A stretch of 64,000 nt of DNA from Luteitalea pratensis (GCF_001618865.1 NZ_CP015136.1:7289001-7353000); one strand, 5' to 3'; numbered from the stretch's first letter, positions 51,685 to 61,054 are shown. The notes: generated by a model from the letters alone, not told the origin. Numbers and translations are program-made.

Positions 51685-52572
51685 ATGCTGGAGGAGAGGC
51701 GTACACGGTCCTTGGTCAATTGTTCGCTCTTGTTCACGCTGCTCCTGATGGCAGCCATGCCGCTGCCGGCCAGTGGTCAAAACGTCGCCCTGGCCAGAGC
51801 AGGGGCAAGGGCGTCGGCTTCCAGCGTGTACAGCGGCGGCCGTTTCTACCCGCCCGCCGGCGCGATTGATGGCGATCGGACGGGCACCAACTGGGAGAAT
51901 GGTGGCGTCTGGGCCGACGACACCGTCGACCAGTTCCCAGACTGGCTGCGGGTCGACTTCGCGGGGGCGAGGACGATCGACAGGATCATCGTAACGACCG
52001 TGCAGGACGACTACGCCAACCCTGTGGACCCCGGCGCCGGCCTGACGTTCGCCCTGTTCGGGCTCTCTGACTTCTCGCTGCAGTACTGGGACGGCGCGCA
52101 GTGGCAGGAGGTTCCTGGCGGCGCAATCGCGGGCAATCGCCAGGTGCTGCGTGAGGTGAACTTCAGACCGCTGACCACCACGAGCATCGGTGTCCTGGTG
52201 ACGGGCGCCCTCGCCGGGTACAGCCGCATCGTGGAAATCGAGGCGTACGAGCCGGGCGGCACCGCGCCAGCGCCTCCACCGCCGGCCACCCCTGCCGCAT
52301 CGCCAAGCGTGCGGCTGGCATGGGATCCGAATCCAGAAGCCGACCTCGCCGGGTACGTTCTGGTCTGGGGCCCGTCGCCGGGCGTCTACACGCAGTCGTG
52401 GACGCTGGACGCGACAGCGACCACGCACGAAGTGACAAGCCTGGCGTGGGGCTCACGCTACTACTTCGCCATCCGGGCATTCAACATTGCAGGGGTTCAG
52501 TCGCTCCAATCCGACGAGGTCACCGTGCTGACCGACCCTGCACCTGCGTACATGCGCGTGGACGTGCCCTGA
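51685..52572 (+). CDS. Secreted discoidin (F5/8 type C) and fibronectin-III protein
   Basis: A 295-residue exported protein with a leader at about residues 9-32 (LFTLLLMAAMPLPASG). Residues about 33-190 resemble a discoidin-like carbohydrate-binding domain (GAIDGDRTGTNWENGGVWAD, WLRVDFAGARTIDRIIVTT). A Pro/Ala linker leads to a fibronectin type III domain (VRLAWDPNPEADLAGYVLVW, SRYYFAIRAFN). No PEP-CTERM tag is present although all neighbours have one. Binding to polysaccharide of the matrix is plausible. Confidence 0.8.
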   Translation: MLEERRTRSLVNCSLLFTLLLMAAMPLPASGQNVALARAGARASASSVYSGGRFYPPAGAIDGDRTGTNWENGGVWADDTVDQFPDWLRVDFAGARTIDRIIVTTVQDDYANPVDPGAGLTFALFGLSDFSLQYWDGAQWQEVPGGAIAGNRQVLREVNFRPLTTTSIGVLVTGALAGYSRIVEIEAYEPGGTAPAPPPPATPAASPSVRLAWDPNPEADLAGYVLVWGPSPGVYTQSWTLDATATTHEVTSLAWGSRYYFAIRAFNIAGVQSLQSDEVTVLTDPAPAYMRVDVP

Positions 52573-52701
52573 CCTCGGTCTCGCAAGTTCTACCCGCTGC
52601 CGACCGCAAAAGGTCCCAGGGCCAGCGACTTCAACCGCGCCTCCCACCCCGAATGTCGGCGCATTCAAAACAATCCGCGCCAAACAGCACTCGTTGAGCT
52701 G

Positions 52702-52717
52702 TGGCACGAGGGTTGCC
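52702..52717 (+). promoter_or_regulatory. Consensus sigma-54 promoter of the third PEP-CTERM gene
   Basis: TGGCACGAGGGTTGCC fits the sigma-54 consensus in every conserved position of both boxes. It lies 79 bases before the ATG at 52796. Confidence 0.8.
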
Positions 52718-52795
52718 ATTGACAAGGGCAACTCGGCATCGACCCCAGACGATGCCCTTCATGCGGGTCCGATTGGGCCAGGGACTGTTCTCACA

Positions 52796-53494
52796 ATGCG
52801 TAAGACGTTTTCCATTCTCTCGCTCTCGGCCCTCTGGGCGCTCTCGCCCGTCTCGGCCAACGCCGCCGTCATCGTTGACGGGGTCGGCGACACCTTCACC
52901 GTCAATTTCAACGGCAGCGACGACAACATCAACACCAGCGTGGATCCGTGGCTGACGTCGAGCGCGCTGTTCCTCGTACAGGCCTACGGGGCCAACTCGC
53001 TCACGCTGAAGGTCACCGTCACCAACACGACGCAGTCACCCTATGTTTCGCGCGTGACCGGCATGGGGTTCGACCTCGATCCGGCAGCAATCGGCGCCGA
53101 CGTCACCGGCATCTTCACGACCGACGTGATCGGTGGCGACTTCCAGCCGCACGGCATCAACGATAACTTCGATGTCTGCGTGAAGAACGGCCAGCCTAAC
53201 AATTGCCACGCCAGCAACGGTGGTGTGGCGCAGGGCACCTCCGGCGACTTCTACCTGACGCTGAACTTCGGCTCGTCGATCGTGCCGGGCGTGAGCTTCA
53301 GCAACTTCGCGGTCCGCTACCAGGCGATCGTGTACCCGCAGGGCCAGAGCGGCTCCGGTTCGGGCGTCGGCCGCGGCTGCGTCGACGACGAAGCCGATTG
53401 CGGCAGCGACTCCGATGTGCCCGAGCCGACGTCCATGGCGCTCCTCGGTATCGGCATGCTCGGCGCCGGGGTGGCGGCTCGCCGCAAGCGGTAA
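52796..53494 (+). CDS. PEP-CTERM sorting-domain protein
   Basis: A 232-residue exported protein: leader residues 1-22 (LSPVSANAA), a beta-sandwich-like passenger and the tail DVPEPTSMALLGIGMLGAGV-AARRKR. The passenger has two Cys pairs (DVCVKNGQPNNCHA; GCVDDEADCG). It is a paralogue of the next gene. The ATG at 52796 is used because the sigma-54 promoter lies at 52702 and any longer frame would start within it. Confidence 0.87.
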   Translation: MRKTFSILSLSALWALSPVSANAAVIVDGVGDTFTVNFNGSDDNINTSVDPWLTSSALFLVQAYGANSLTLKVTVTNTTQSPYVSRVTGMGFDLDPAAIGADVTGIFTTDVIGGDFQPHGINDNFDVCVKNGQPNNCHASNGGVAQGTSGDFYLTLNFGSSIVPGVSFSNFAVRYQAIVYPQGQSGSGSGVGRGCVDDEADCGSDSDVPEPTSMALLGIGMLGAGVAARRKR

Positions 53495-53687
53495 GTCGCC
53501 GTTCTACGGTCGGCTCCCCAGCCTGCGAGGCTCCGGACGACGCGCTCAGCGCTCGTCTGGGGCCTTTCGCTTTTGGGAATGGAACCGGCCGTCAACCGGG
53601 CATTCAATCCCACAGCGTGCCGGCCGATTGCCTGACAGGCGTCGAGCCGGGCGCGGTGCGCGTTCGGCGGCCAGCCAGGAGCCGTGC

Positions 53688-54404
53688 ATGCATCTGCCGA
53701 GACAGCTGTCCCTCGTCGTCCCCATTGTCCTGATGTGCGCCGCATCCGCCACCGGCGCGCCGATCATGTACGCGGTGGGCGATTCTTTCACGGTCGGCCT
53801 GAACGGCAGCACCGGCAACATCACCGTCGGCGCCGATCCGTTCCTGTCGGCGCAGGCCAGGTTCACGGTCACACAGTGGGAAGGCACGTCGATCGTGTTC
53901 AGCGTCGACATCGCCAACACCTCGAGCACCGCGCCTGACTACCACTCGCGCATCACGGCGCTCGGCTTCAACGTCGACGGCGACGCCATCCCCGGAACGT
54001 CGGTGAGCGGCGCGTTCTCGAAGGTCGTCCTCGACGATACGGTGCACGCGCACGGCCTCGCCTCCGCGCTTGGCGGGCCCACCGATGTCTGCTTGAAGAA
54101 CGGCAGCAGCTCGGGGTGTGAATCCGGGCAGGGCGGCATCGCCGAAGGACAATCGGGACTGGCAACGCTGACGCTGAAATTCGTCGCGCTGCCGGCGTCG
54201 GTTGCGCTCACGGACTTCTTCGTCCGCTACCAGGGCGTCAGCACCCCGGCTGCGCAGGGCCTGGCCGGTGTCGGCATCGCAACCTGCGTGGATGCCGACT
54301 GCGACGACGAATCGGGGCAAACCGTTCCGGAGCCGACGGTCCTGGCCTTGTTCGGGGCCGGGCTCCTCGGCGCGTCGTACCTGCGTCGTCGACGACAGCG
54401 GTAG
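53688..54404 (+). CDS. PEP-CTERM sorting-domain protein, paralogue of the preceding gene
   Basis: A 238-residue exported protein with leader residues 1-24 and the tail TVPEPTVLALFGAGLLGASY-LRRRRQR. It aligns throughout with the preceding product: GDSFTVGLNGSTGNITVGAD, DVCLKNGSSSGCESG, DFFVRYQGV and the second Cys pair CVDADCDD. AGGAG lies before the ATG. No good -24/-12 promoter is present in the 193-base gap (GTGCCGGCCGATTGCC at about 53615 is a poor match), so it may depend on read-through from its neighbour. Confidence 0.86.
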   Translation: MHLPRQLSLVVPIVLMCAASATGAPIMYAVGDSFTVGLNGSTGNITVGADPFLSAQARFTVTQWEGTSIVFSVDIANTSSTAPDYHSRITALGFNVDGDAIPGTSVSGAFSKVVLDDTVHAHGLASALGGPTDVCLKNGSSSGCESGQGGIAEGQSGLATLTLKFVALPASVALTDFFVRYQGVSTPAAQGLAGVGIATCVDADCDDESGQTVPEPTVLALFGAGLLGASYLRRRRQR

Positions 54405-54429
54405 CGCCGACGAGGGCCGGCAGCCGGCC

Positions 54430-54617
54430 CTTGGCGGAATTGCCGGAAATGCTGGAATGCCGGGAATGCTGGAATGTCGAGTGCACTTCGGGACCTCGGC
54501 GCCTGATTGCCGATTCCTGGCCGTGGGTCGACGTACGGCGACTTGACCTGTCGATCGGAGCCTCGGCGAAGGTGGATTCGGGGCCCGGTGCCCGGTGCGC
54601 CCGGTGCCCGACTCGTG
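54430..54617. repeat. 8-mer (GGAATGCC/GGAATGCT) and GGTGCCC arrays
   Basis: Five GGAATGCT/GGAATGCC units at 54434-54480 and CCCGGTGCCCGGTGCGCCCG-type units at 54585-54608 occupy the gap between convergent PEP-CTERM and ktrA genes. Confidence 0.72.
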
Positions 54618-54627
54618 TTTGCGCCCC

Positions 54628-55296
54628 CTAACGAATCGTCTCGATCCGCGCCAGCATCTCGTTTTTTCCGAGCAACGCGACGATGTCGCCCTCGAGCAGG
54701 ACTTGATCGGCCGGCGGGGAGACCAGCGTTTCCTCCTTGCCGGCGACCTGCCGTTTGATGGCCACGAGCGTGAGGCCGTACCTGGCGCGCAGCTCGATGC
54801 TGCGCAGTGTCTGCCCCACGAATTTCGTGGGCACCGTCACCTCCACGATCGAGAAGTCCGACGAGAGCGTGATGTAGTCCAGCGCATTGGGGATGACCAG
54901 GCTCCGAGCGGTGCGCTCGGCCATCTCGCGCTCGGGGAAGATGACCCGGGTGACGCCGAGTTTCTCCAGGATCCGGCCATGCAAGGGCGTCACGGCCTTG
55001 GCGATGATGTGCGGCACGCCGAGATCCTTCACCTGCATCACCACCAGCAGGCTCGCCTCGATGTTTTCCCCGATCGAGATCACGGCCACATCCGCCGCGT
55101 TCACGCCCGCCTGACGCAGCGCCCGGATGTCGGTGGCGTCGATCTGCAGCGCGTGGGTGGTCAGCTCGCCGATCTCGCGGACGCGGTCCTCGTTGTCGTC
55201 GAGGCCGATCACGTCCTGCCCCAGTGACACGAGCGTTGAGGCCACTGCCGAGCCGAACCGGCCGAGACCGATCACTGCATAGAGACGTTTGGACAT
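54628..55296 (-). CDS. ktrA: Potassium uptake regulatory subunit KtrA/TrkA family
   Basis: A 222-residue RCK protein. The N-terminal Rossmann domain shows VIGLGRFGSAVASTLVSLG (dinucleotide-binding GxGxxG) and the acidic LDDNEDRV at the end of strand 2. A TrkA-C domain follows from about residue 140. RCK octameric rings gate a KtrB/TrkH channel in response to adenine nucleotides. The channel gene lies immediately upstream on the same strand, 114 bases away. The single RCK unit fits KtrA rather than the duplicated TrkA. Confidence 0.9.
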   Translation of the reverse strand: MSKRLYAVIGLGRFGSAVASTLVSLGQDVIGLDDNEDRVREIGELTTHALQIDATDIRALRQAGVNAADVAVISIGENIEASLLVVMQVKDLGVPHIIAKAVTPLHGRILEKLGVTRVIFPEREMAERTARSLVIPNALDYITLSSDFSIVEVTVPTKFVGQTLRSIELRARYGLTLVAIKRQVAGKEETLVSPPADQVLLEGDIVALLGKNEMLARIETIR

Positions 55297-55310
55297 GGGC
55301 GGATCACGGT

Positions 55311-55420
55311 AATTCCAGAATTGCAGAATTGCAGAAGTTCATGCCACTTCGGCGCGACGACGGTTGGCGGAGGCGCTGAAATTGTGAAATGTGAAATTCT
55401 GCAATTTCAACTATCCAATC
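55311..55420. repeat. GCAGAATT arrays between ktrB and ktrA
   Basis: CCAGAATTGCAGAATTGCAG at 55312-55331 faces GAAATGTGAAATTCTGCAAT at 55387-55406, an inverted pair of short-unit arrays bracketing 55 bases. It separates the two ktr genes. Confidence 0.68.
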
Positions 55421-56778
55421 AACACCTTTCCTTCCGGGTACCGCAGACGAGAGGATTCGCCGCGCCGCGCGACGGCCATCAGCAGCGTCAGCGGGCCGAT
55501 GCGGCCGGCAAACATCATCGCGCTGATCAGGAGCCGTCCCGACACGCTGAAGTGCCCGCTCAAGCTCAGGGGACTCGCGCCTTCGCCCGTCGACATGCCG
55601 ACCGTGCCGAACGCCGACACCACCTCGAACAGCGTTGGCAGGAGTTGCCGGCCCTCGCGCGCAAGCAGCACGGCCGCGAGTGCGTTGACTGCCAGGAAGG
55701 CGACCAGGCAGATCAGGAAGGCCCTGGCGATCTGCTCGGGCGGGATGCGCCGCCTGAAGATGACGACGTCCGACTCGCCGCGCGCCGTGGCCCATAGCGC
55801 CGCCAGGATCACACCCACCGTGCTCACCTTGACGCCACCACCGGTACTGCCTGGCGCCGCACCGATGAACATCAGGATGATCATCACAAACAGCGCGCTT
55901 GGCCGGCAGGCGCCGATCGCGATGGAGTTGAAGCCAGCCGTGCGCGTGACGACCGACTGGAACCACGCCGCCACCCAGGCCTGCCCCATTGGCAGGGCGC
56001 CAAGCGTGGCCGGGTTCCGGCGTTCCAGAAAGTAGATGGCGATCGTCCCGCCGACGAGCAAAATGCCGGTCGCGACGATGACCAACTGCGAGTGCAGGGA
56101 GAGTCGCAGCGCCCGACGCCGAATCGAGCCCAGCTCGAGGATGGTGAAGAAACCGAGGCCGCCCAGGATGACCAGGACGGACACCGTGATCAGGACGAGC
56201 GGCTGGTTCGTGGCGCCGACCAGGTTGTCCGAGAAGAGCGAGAACCCGGCGTTGTTGAACGCCGACACGGCATGAAAGACGCCGAGCCAGGCGCCGCGCG
56301 CCAGCCCATGCGTGCCCGCCCACCATGCGCCCAGCACCGTCGCACCCACGACCTCGAAGATCACCGTCACACGGAACACGCCGAGGGCGAACCTCACCAC
56401 TTCCTCCGGACTGAATGCGTTCAGCCCTTCGACGAGCGTCTGTCGCTCCTGCAGCGTGATGCGGCGGCCGAGCGCGACGCCGACGAGGGTCGAGAAGGTC
56501 ATGTAGCCGAGACCGCCGGCCTGGATCAGGAGCAGCACGACCACCTGACCGAAGAGCGAGAGGTCGAGCGACGTGTCGACGACAATGAGGCCGGTCACGC
56601 AGACTGCCGACGTCGCAGTGAACAGCGCGTCGTACCAGGCGATGCGGGTACCGGTCGATCCCGCCCATGGCAGAGACAACAGCAGCGTGCCCGTGACGAC
56701 AAGACCGAGGAAGCTGAGGATCAGCAACTGCGGCGGCGTCAGCGCCCGGGGCCGTGTCGACTTCGCCTCGGGGGGCAC
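55411..56778 (-). CDS. ktrB: Potassium channel subunit KtrB/TrkH family
   Basis: A 455-residue polytopic transporter with four MPM repeats. The selectivity-filter-like loops read SAVCVTGLIVVD, SAFNNAGFSLFSD, TRTAGFNSIAIG and SAFGTVGMSTGEG, each with the conserved Gly. GSTGGGVKVSTVG marks the intramembrane gate loop region. The start is a GTG (VPPEAKSTRPRA); upstream codons fall in the GAATTCA heptamer repeat. It forms the channel regulated by the KtrA product encoded next to it. Confidence 0.88.
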   Translation of the reverse strand: MPPEAKSTRPRALTPPQLLILSFLGLVVTGTLLLSLPWAGSTGTRIAWYDALFTATSAVCVTGLIVVDTSLDLSLFGQVVVLLLIQAGGLGYMTFSTLVGVALGRRITLQERQTLVEGLNAFSPEEVVRFALGVFRVTVIFEVVGATVLGAWWAGTHGLARGAWLGVFHAVSAFNNAGFSLFSDNLVGATNQPLVLITVSVLVILGGLGFFTILELGSIRRRALRLSLHSQLVIVATGILLVGGTIAIYFLERRNPATLGALPMGQAWVAAWFQSVVTRTAGFNSIAIGACRPSALFVMIILMFIGAAPGSTGGGVKVSTVGVILAALWATARGESDVVIFRRRIPPEQIARAFLICLVAFLAVNALAAVLLAREGRQLLPTLFEVVSAFGTVGMSTGEGASPLSLSGHFSVSGRLLISAMMFAGRIGPLTLLMAVARRGESSRLRYPEGKVLIG

Positions 56779-56791
56779 GCAGTGAATTATG

Positions 56792-57153
56792 AGTTCAAAA
56801 TTCAGAATTGAGGGCGGGTCCGGGCACCGTACGCGCTCCGCGGAAGTACCAGGCGGTGGGTAAAGGCTCAACTGAGCCCAAGTAGCCCTGCATTCTGAGT
56901 TCGGAAGCTGTTGCGCCTCCCACGGAACGCGTCCGGTGCCGGGTCTGCAGACAATTTGAGTTCTGCAGCGGGGAAGGACGCCCCCGCGGAGCGCGTACGG
57001 TGCTCCGACCCGCGCTGCATTCTGAATTCTGAATTCTGAATTCCTCTGTACTGATGGGTCCGGGTCGGGCGTGTGTGGGATCCCGAGTGCCGCCGCGGGA
57101 GCCAGGCGTTGGCCGGACGCGCGCTCAATTCTGAATTCTGAATTCTGAATTCC
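56792..57153. repeat. Four copies of the GAATTCA/GGGTCCG composite repeat, alternating orientation
   Basis: Copies at 56792-56850 (forward), 56915-56967, 56974-57043 and 57090-57153 (reverse). Each joins GAATTCT/CAGAATT heptamers to a core of GCGGGTCCG, CACC and ACGCGCTCCGCGG. The core has internal dyad symmetry (CGCGGAGCGCG). The block fills the 433-base gap between ktrB and the molybdenum hydroxylase operon. Confidence 0.78.
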
Positions 57154-57211
57154 GTGGTGGTAGTCTAGGCCTTCGACAGCACGTTCCAGTTCACTCAACA
57201 GCGAGGTACTC

Positions 57212-57868
57212 GTGTCCGAACACACGCGTTCACGCCCGGCCGGCGAGGGCTCTCTCTCCGCCACCGCGGAGGCGTCGGCGTCCGGCCCGAACTTCTCCAG
57301 ACGCACCTTTCTCAAGTCGGTTGGCGTCGCCCCCGTCGTGGCCGCCGCCATCGCGCCCGACACCGCCGACGCGCAGACGGCTGCCGTCATCGGCCCGGAC
57401 GCGGCGCCGCTGACCCTGACCATCAACGGCCAGAAGCGCACCGTGACCGTCGAGCCGCGAACGACGCTGCTCGACGCGATGCGGCAGCAACTCGACCTCA
57501 CGGGTGCCAAGCGGGTGTGCGATCGCGGTTCCTGCGGCGCCTGCACGGTGATCCTCGACAAGCGCACCGCGTATGCCTGCTCGGTACTCGCGGTGGACGC
57601 CGAGGGCGCCGACATCAGGACGATCGAGGGGCTCACCCAGGGCACCGTCCTGCACCCGGTGCAGCAGGCGATCTTCGAGAAGGACGGCACGATGTGCGGC
57701 TTCTGCACGCCGGGCTTCGTGATGTCCACCGTGGCGCTGCTCGAGGAGACGCCCAATCCGACACCCGCGCAGGCGCGCAAGGCGCTCGACGGCAACATCT
57801 GCCGCTGCGGCACCTATGTGCGTCTGCTCGAAGCCGCGTTGGCGGTGAAGGGAGGCACCCGTGGCTGA
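57212..57868 (+). CDS. paoA: Molybdenum hydroxylase iron-sulfur subunit (PaoA/YagT type)
   Basis: A 218-residue subunit with two 2Fe-2S clusters. A twin-arginine signal (SRRTFLKSVGVAP, residues about 29-41) directs export of the assembled enzyme. The ferredoxin-type site is CDRGSCGACTVILDKRTAYAC, read in two parts, and the second is CGFCTPGF with CRCGTY. Homologue of E. coli PaoA in periplasmic aldehyde oxidoreductase. The GTG start is followed by an 8-base overlap with the next gene at the 3' end. Confidence 0.92.
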   Translation: MSEHTRSRPAGEGSLSATAEASASGPNFSRRTFLKSVGVAPVVAAAIAPDTADAQTAAVIGPDAAPLTLTINGQKRTVTVEPRTTLLDAMRQQLDLTGAKRVCDRGSCGACTVILDKRTAYACSVLAVDAEGADIRTIEGLTQGTVLHPVQQAIFEKDGTMCGFCTPGFVMSTVALLEETPNPTPAQARKALDGNICRCGTYVRLLEAALAVKGGTRG

Positions 57869-60077
57869 CGAACCGATGGTGCCCATCGACAGTCCGATCG
57901 CCGGCGACCAGGTCGCCGAGGTGAACCTGCCGGCGAGTGCGAACCCGAATTCGCCGTACGCGTGGCCGAAGGAACGCAAGATCCTGAGCACGCGGGTCAA
58001 CCGGATCGACGGCCCGCTCAAGGTCTCGGGGCGCGCAAAGTACTCGTACGACGTCAAGCGACCCGGCCTGCTGTATGGCCGCATCCTGCGGTCGCCGCAT
58101 CCGCACGCCCGCATCACCTCGATCGACCTCGCGCCGGCTCTGGCCATGAAGGGCGTCAAGGCGGCGGTGACCATCGCCAAGCCCGGTGGCAAGGTGATGT
58201 ACGTCGGCGATGAAGTGGCCGCCGTGGCCGCCGCGACCGAGGATCAGGCGCGCGACGCCGCCCGCGCGATCAAGGTCGAATACGAAGTGCTGCCATTCCT
58301 CGCGTCGGTCGAGCAGGCCTTGCGGCCCGAGGCGCCGCCGGTGTTCGACGGCGGCAACGTGAAGGCCTCGCAGACCGAGGAAGAGGGCAACCTCCAGGCC
58401 GGCTTCGCTGCGGCCGCTCACGTCGTCGAGCAGACCTACAACACGCAAGTGCAAACGCACGTGTCGCTCGAGACGCACGGCTGCGTCTGCGAGTGGGAAG
58501 GCGAGAAGCTGACGGCGTGGGTCAGCACGCAGGCCGTGCACGGCACCCGCGAAGGATTCGCCACCAGCCTCGGTATCCCGCAGGCCAACGTCCGCGTGAT
58601 CACCGAGCACATGGGCGGCGGCTTCGGCAGCAAGTTCGGACCCGACGTCCAGGGGATCGCGTGCGCGCGCCTCGCGAAGGAGGCCAAGGCACCGGTCCAG
58701 TTGATGCTCGATCGCCGGGAGGAACACCTGGCGGCCGGCAACCGGCCCTCGGCCTACGCGAAGATCAAGGCGGGCGTCTCGGCCGACGGCATGCTCACCG
58801 CATTCGATGCCGAGACCTGGGGCACCGGCGGCGCCGGGGCGTCGTCCGGATTCCCGCTACCGTACATCTACACGTTCCCGAATCGCCGGCGCGTCCACAA
58901 GGACGTGTACATCAATGCGGGCCAGCAGCGGGCGATGCGCGCACCCGGTCATCCGCAGGGCTGTTTCATCACCGAGATGTTGATGGACGAGCTCGCGGAC
59001 CGCGTCAAGATGGACCCGATCGAGTTCCGCATCCGGAACCTCCCGCCGCAGGCGCCCAACGCGATGTGGCGCGAGTACTTCAAGGTCGGCGCGTCGAAGT
59101 TCGGCTGGGACAAGCGACACGCGACCGGCGATCCTGCGCCGGGACCGATCAAGCGCGGCATGGGCTGCGCGGCCAACCGGTGGGGCGGCGGCGGTCGCGG
59201 CACGCAGGCCCAGTGTGAAATTCTCCCCGATGGCGGCGTCGTCGTGCGCTGCGGCACGCAGGACCTCGGTGTCGGCACACGGACGCTGATCGCCGTCATC
59301 GCGGCAGAGACCCTGGGCCTTCAGGTGAAGGACATCAAGGTCGAGATCGGCGACAGCAACTACCCGTTCAGCGGCGGCAGCGGCGGCTCGACGACCGCGC
59401 CGGCGGTGTCGCCGGCGATCCGGGTGACGGTCAGCAAGGCCCTGCAGGAACTGGCCACGCGTGTAGCGCCGGCGATCGGGGTGCCGGCGGCGCAGGTCAC
59501 GGCCAGCAATGGTCGCGTCCACGCCAGGGACGCCCCGTCCAAGGGGCTGTCATGGGCCGATGCCTGCAAACGGCTGCAGACGACGCCGGTGTCGGTCAAC
59601 GCCGCCTGGGAGGCCGGACTCTCCGCGAGCGGCTCGAGCGGCGTGCAGTTTGCCGAAGTCTCGGTCGACGTCGAGACGGGCGTCGCGAAGGTGGACCGCA
59701 TCCTGTGCGTCCAGGACTGCGGCCTGATCGTCAACCAGCTCACCGCCGAGAGCCAGTGCATCGGCGGCATGATCATGGGCGTCGGCTACGCGCTGTACGA
59801 GGATCGCATCCTCGACCGCAACACCGCGGCGCAGGTCAACCCGAACATGGAGTGGTACATGGTGCCGGGGATGAGCGACATCCCGAAGATCGACATCATG
59901 CTCATGAACCAGCCGGAACGCGGGGTCATCGGCATCGGCGAACCGCCGACGATCTCGACGGCCGCCGCCATCGCGAATGCCGTGGCCAACGCCATCGGCG
60001 TGCGGGTGCGCAGCATCCCGCTGACACCGCAGAAGGTCATCACCGCCCTGGGTGAACGCGCGGGAGGCACGCTGTGA
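57861..60077 (+). CDS. paoC: Molybdenum hydroxylase large (molybdopterin) subunit (PaoC/YagR type)
   Basis: A 738-residue xanthine-dehydrogenase-family subunit carrying the Mo-molybdopterin cofactor. GRILRSPHPHARITSIDL, GDEVAAVAAATEDQARDA, MGGGFGSKFGPDVQG and GVGTRTLIAVIAAE line the cofactor site. The base-catalytic Glu lies in GIGEPPTISTAAAIANA near the C-terminus. The substrate is unknown; PaoABC oxidises aromatic aldehydes. No signal peptide, so it is exported with the Tat-tagged iron-sulfur subunit. Gene order (FeS, Mo, FAD) differs from E. coli paoABC, where FAD precedes Mo. Confidence 0.92.
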   Translation: MADEPMVPIDSPIAGDQVAEVNLPASANPNSPYAWPKERKILSTRVNRIDGPLKVSGRAKYSYDVKRPGLLYGRILRSPHPHARITSIDLAPALAMKGVKAAVTIAKPGGKVMYVGDEVAAVAAATEDQARDAARAIKVEYEVLPFLASVEQALRPEAPPVFDGGNVKASQTEEEGNLQAGFAAAAHVVEQTYNTQVQTHVSLETHGCVCEWEGEKLTAWVSTQAVHGTREGFATSLGIPQANVRVITEHMGGGFGSKFGPDVQGIACARLAKEAKAPVQLMLDRREEHLAAGNRPSAYAKIKAGVSADGMLTAFDAETWGTGGAGASSGFPLPYIYTFPNRRRVHKDVYINAGQQRAMRAPGHPQGCFITEMLMDELADRVKMDPIEFRIRNLPPQAPNAMWREYFKVGASKFGWDKRHATGDPAPGPIKRGMGCAANRWGGGGRGTQAQCEILPDGGVVVRCGTQDLGVGTRTLIAVIAAETLGLQVKDIKVEIGDSNYPFSGGSGGSTTAPAVSPAIRVTVSKALQELATRVAPAIGVPAAQVTASNGRVHARDAPSKGLSWADACKRLQTTPVSVNAAWEAGLSASGSSGVQFAEVSVDVETGVAKVDRILCVQDCGLIVNQLTAESQCIGGMIMGVGYALYEDRILDRNTAAQVNPNMEWYMVPGMSDIPKIDIMLMNQPERGVIGIGEPPTISTAAAIANAVANAIGVRVRSIPLTPQKVITALGERAGGTL

Positions 60078-61054
60078 AGCCGTTTGCATACGTCAAGGCT
60101 GCCAACGAGCAGCAGGCGCTGGCGGCCCTCGGGCGCGAGCGCGGCAAGGTGATGCCGCTGGCCGGGGGCATGGACCTGGTTTCGTTGCTCAAGGACCGCA
60201 TCGCGACGCCGGATCGACTGGTGAACGTCAAGGGGCTCGACGCCACCATCGCGGCGACACCGGACGGCGGGCTGCGCATCGGTGCAGCGGTGCGGCTCGT
60301 CGACCTGCAGGCCCACGGCGCGGTCACGTCGCAGTACGGCGCGCTGATGCAGGCTGCCGCCGAAGTGGGCACGCCGCAGATCCGGAACCTCGGGACCGTC
60401 GGCGGCAACCTGATGCAGCGGCCGCGGTGCTGGTACTTCCGCAACGAGGACTTCCCGTGCCTCAAGAAGGGCGGCGCGCGGTGCTACTCGGTGGACGGCG
60501 AGAACCAGTTCCACGCCATCCTCGGCGGCGGTCCGTGCCACATCGTGCATCCATCGAGCCTGGCCGTGCCGCTCGTGGCCTTCGGCGCCAAGCTGCGCAT
60601 CGCCGGACCACGCGGCGAGAAGGAGGTGCTGGCCGAGGAATTCTTCGAGCTGCCGGAACGTAATCTCTTTGGCGAGACGTCGCTGCGTCCCGATGAACTC
60701 CTCACCCACGTGATCCTGCCGGCGGCCAAGGCCATCAAGAGCGCCACGTACGAGGTGCGCTTCCGTAGCTCGCACGACTGGCCGATTGCGTTCGCGTCGG
60801 TGGCGCTGCAACTGCAGGGAACGACGGTGAGCGATGCTCGCGTGGTGCTCGGGGCAGTGGCGCCGATTCCGTGGCGGTCGCCCGAAGCGGAAGCCGTGCT
60901 GAAGGGACAGACGCTCAACGAGGCGACAGCGGCCAAGGCGGCCGATGCGGCCCTCGCGGCGGCCACCCCCATGACCCAGAACGCGTACAAGGTGCAGGTG
61001 GCGAAGACCGCGGTCAAGCGCGCGCTCCTGCACGCGGCCGGCGTCACGGCCTGA
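60074..61054 (+). CDS. paoB: Molybdenum hydroxylase FAD subunit (PaoB/YagS type)
   Basis: A 326-residue FAD-binding subunit. PLAGGMDLVSLLKD and the TVGGNLMQRPRC stretch bind FAD. The insertion CWYFRNEDFPCLKKG-GARCYSVDG and later GGGPCHIVHPSS supplies four cysteines for an extra 4Fe-4S cluster, as in PaoB and 4-hydroxybenzoyl-CoA reductase. GTG start overlapping the previous stop by 4 bases. Confidence 0.91.
   Translation: MKPFAYVKAANEQQALAALGRERGKVMPLAGGMDLVSLLKDRIATPDRLVNVKGLDATIAATPDGGLRIGAAVRLVDLQAHGAVTSQYGALMQAAAEVGTPQIRNLGTVGGNLMQRPRCWYFRNEDFPCLKKGGARCYSVDGENQFHAILGGGPCHIVHPSSLAVPLVAFGAKLRIAGPRGEKEVLAEEFFELPERNLFGETSLRPDELLTHVILPAAKAIKSATYEVRFRSSHDWPIAFASVALQLQGTTVSDARVVLGAVAPIPWRSPEAEAVLKGQTLNEATAAKAADAALAAATPMTQNAYKVQVAKTAVKRALLHAAGVTA

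Noticed and set aside
53600-53630. Sigma-54 promoter for the fourth PEP-CTERM gene
   Set aside because: The best candidate, GTGCCGGCCGATTGCC, lacks the GG of the -24 box, so it was not called.
54595-55227. Plus-strand frame opposite ktrA
   Set aside because: His/Asp/Arg-biased antisense product; the minus strand has the GxGxxG Rossmann motif.
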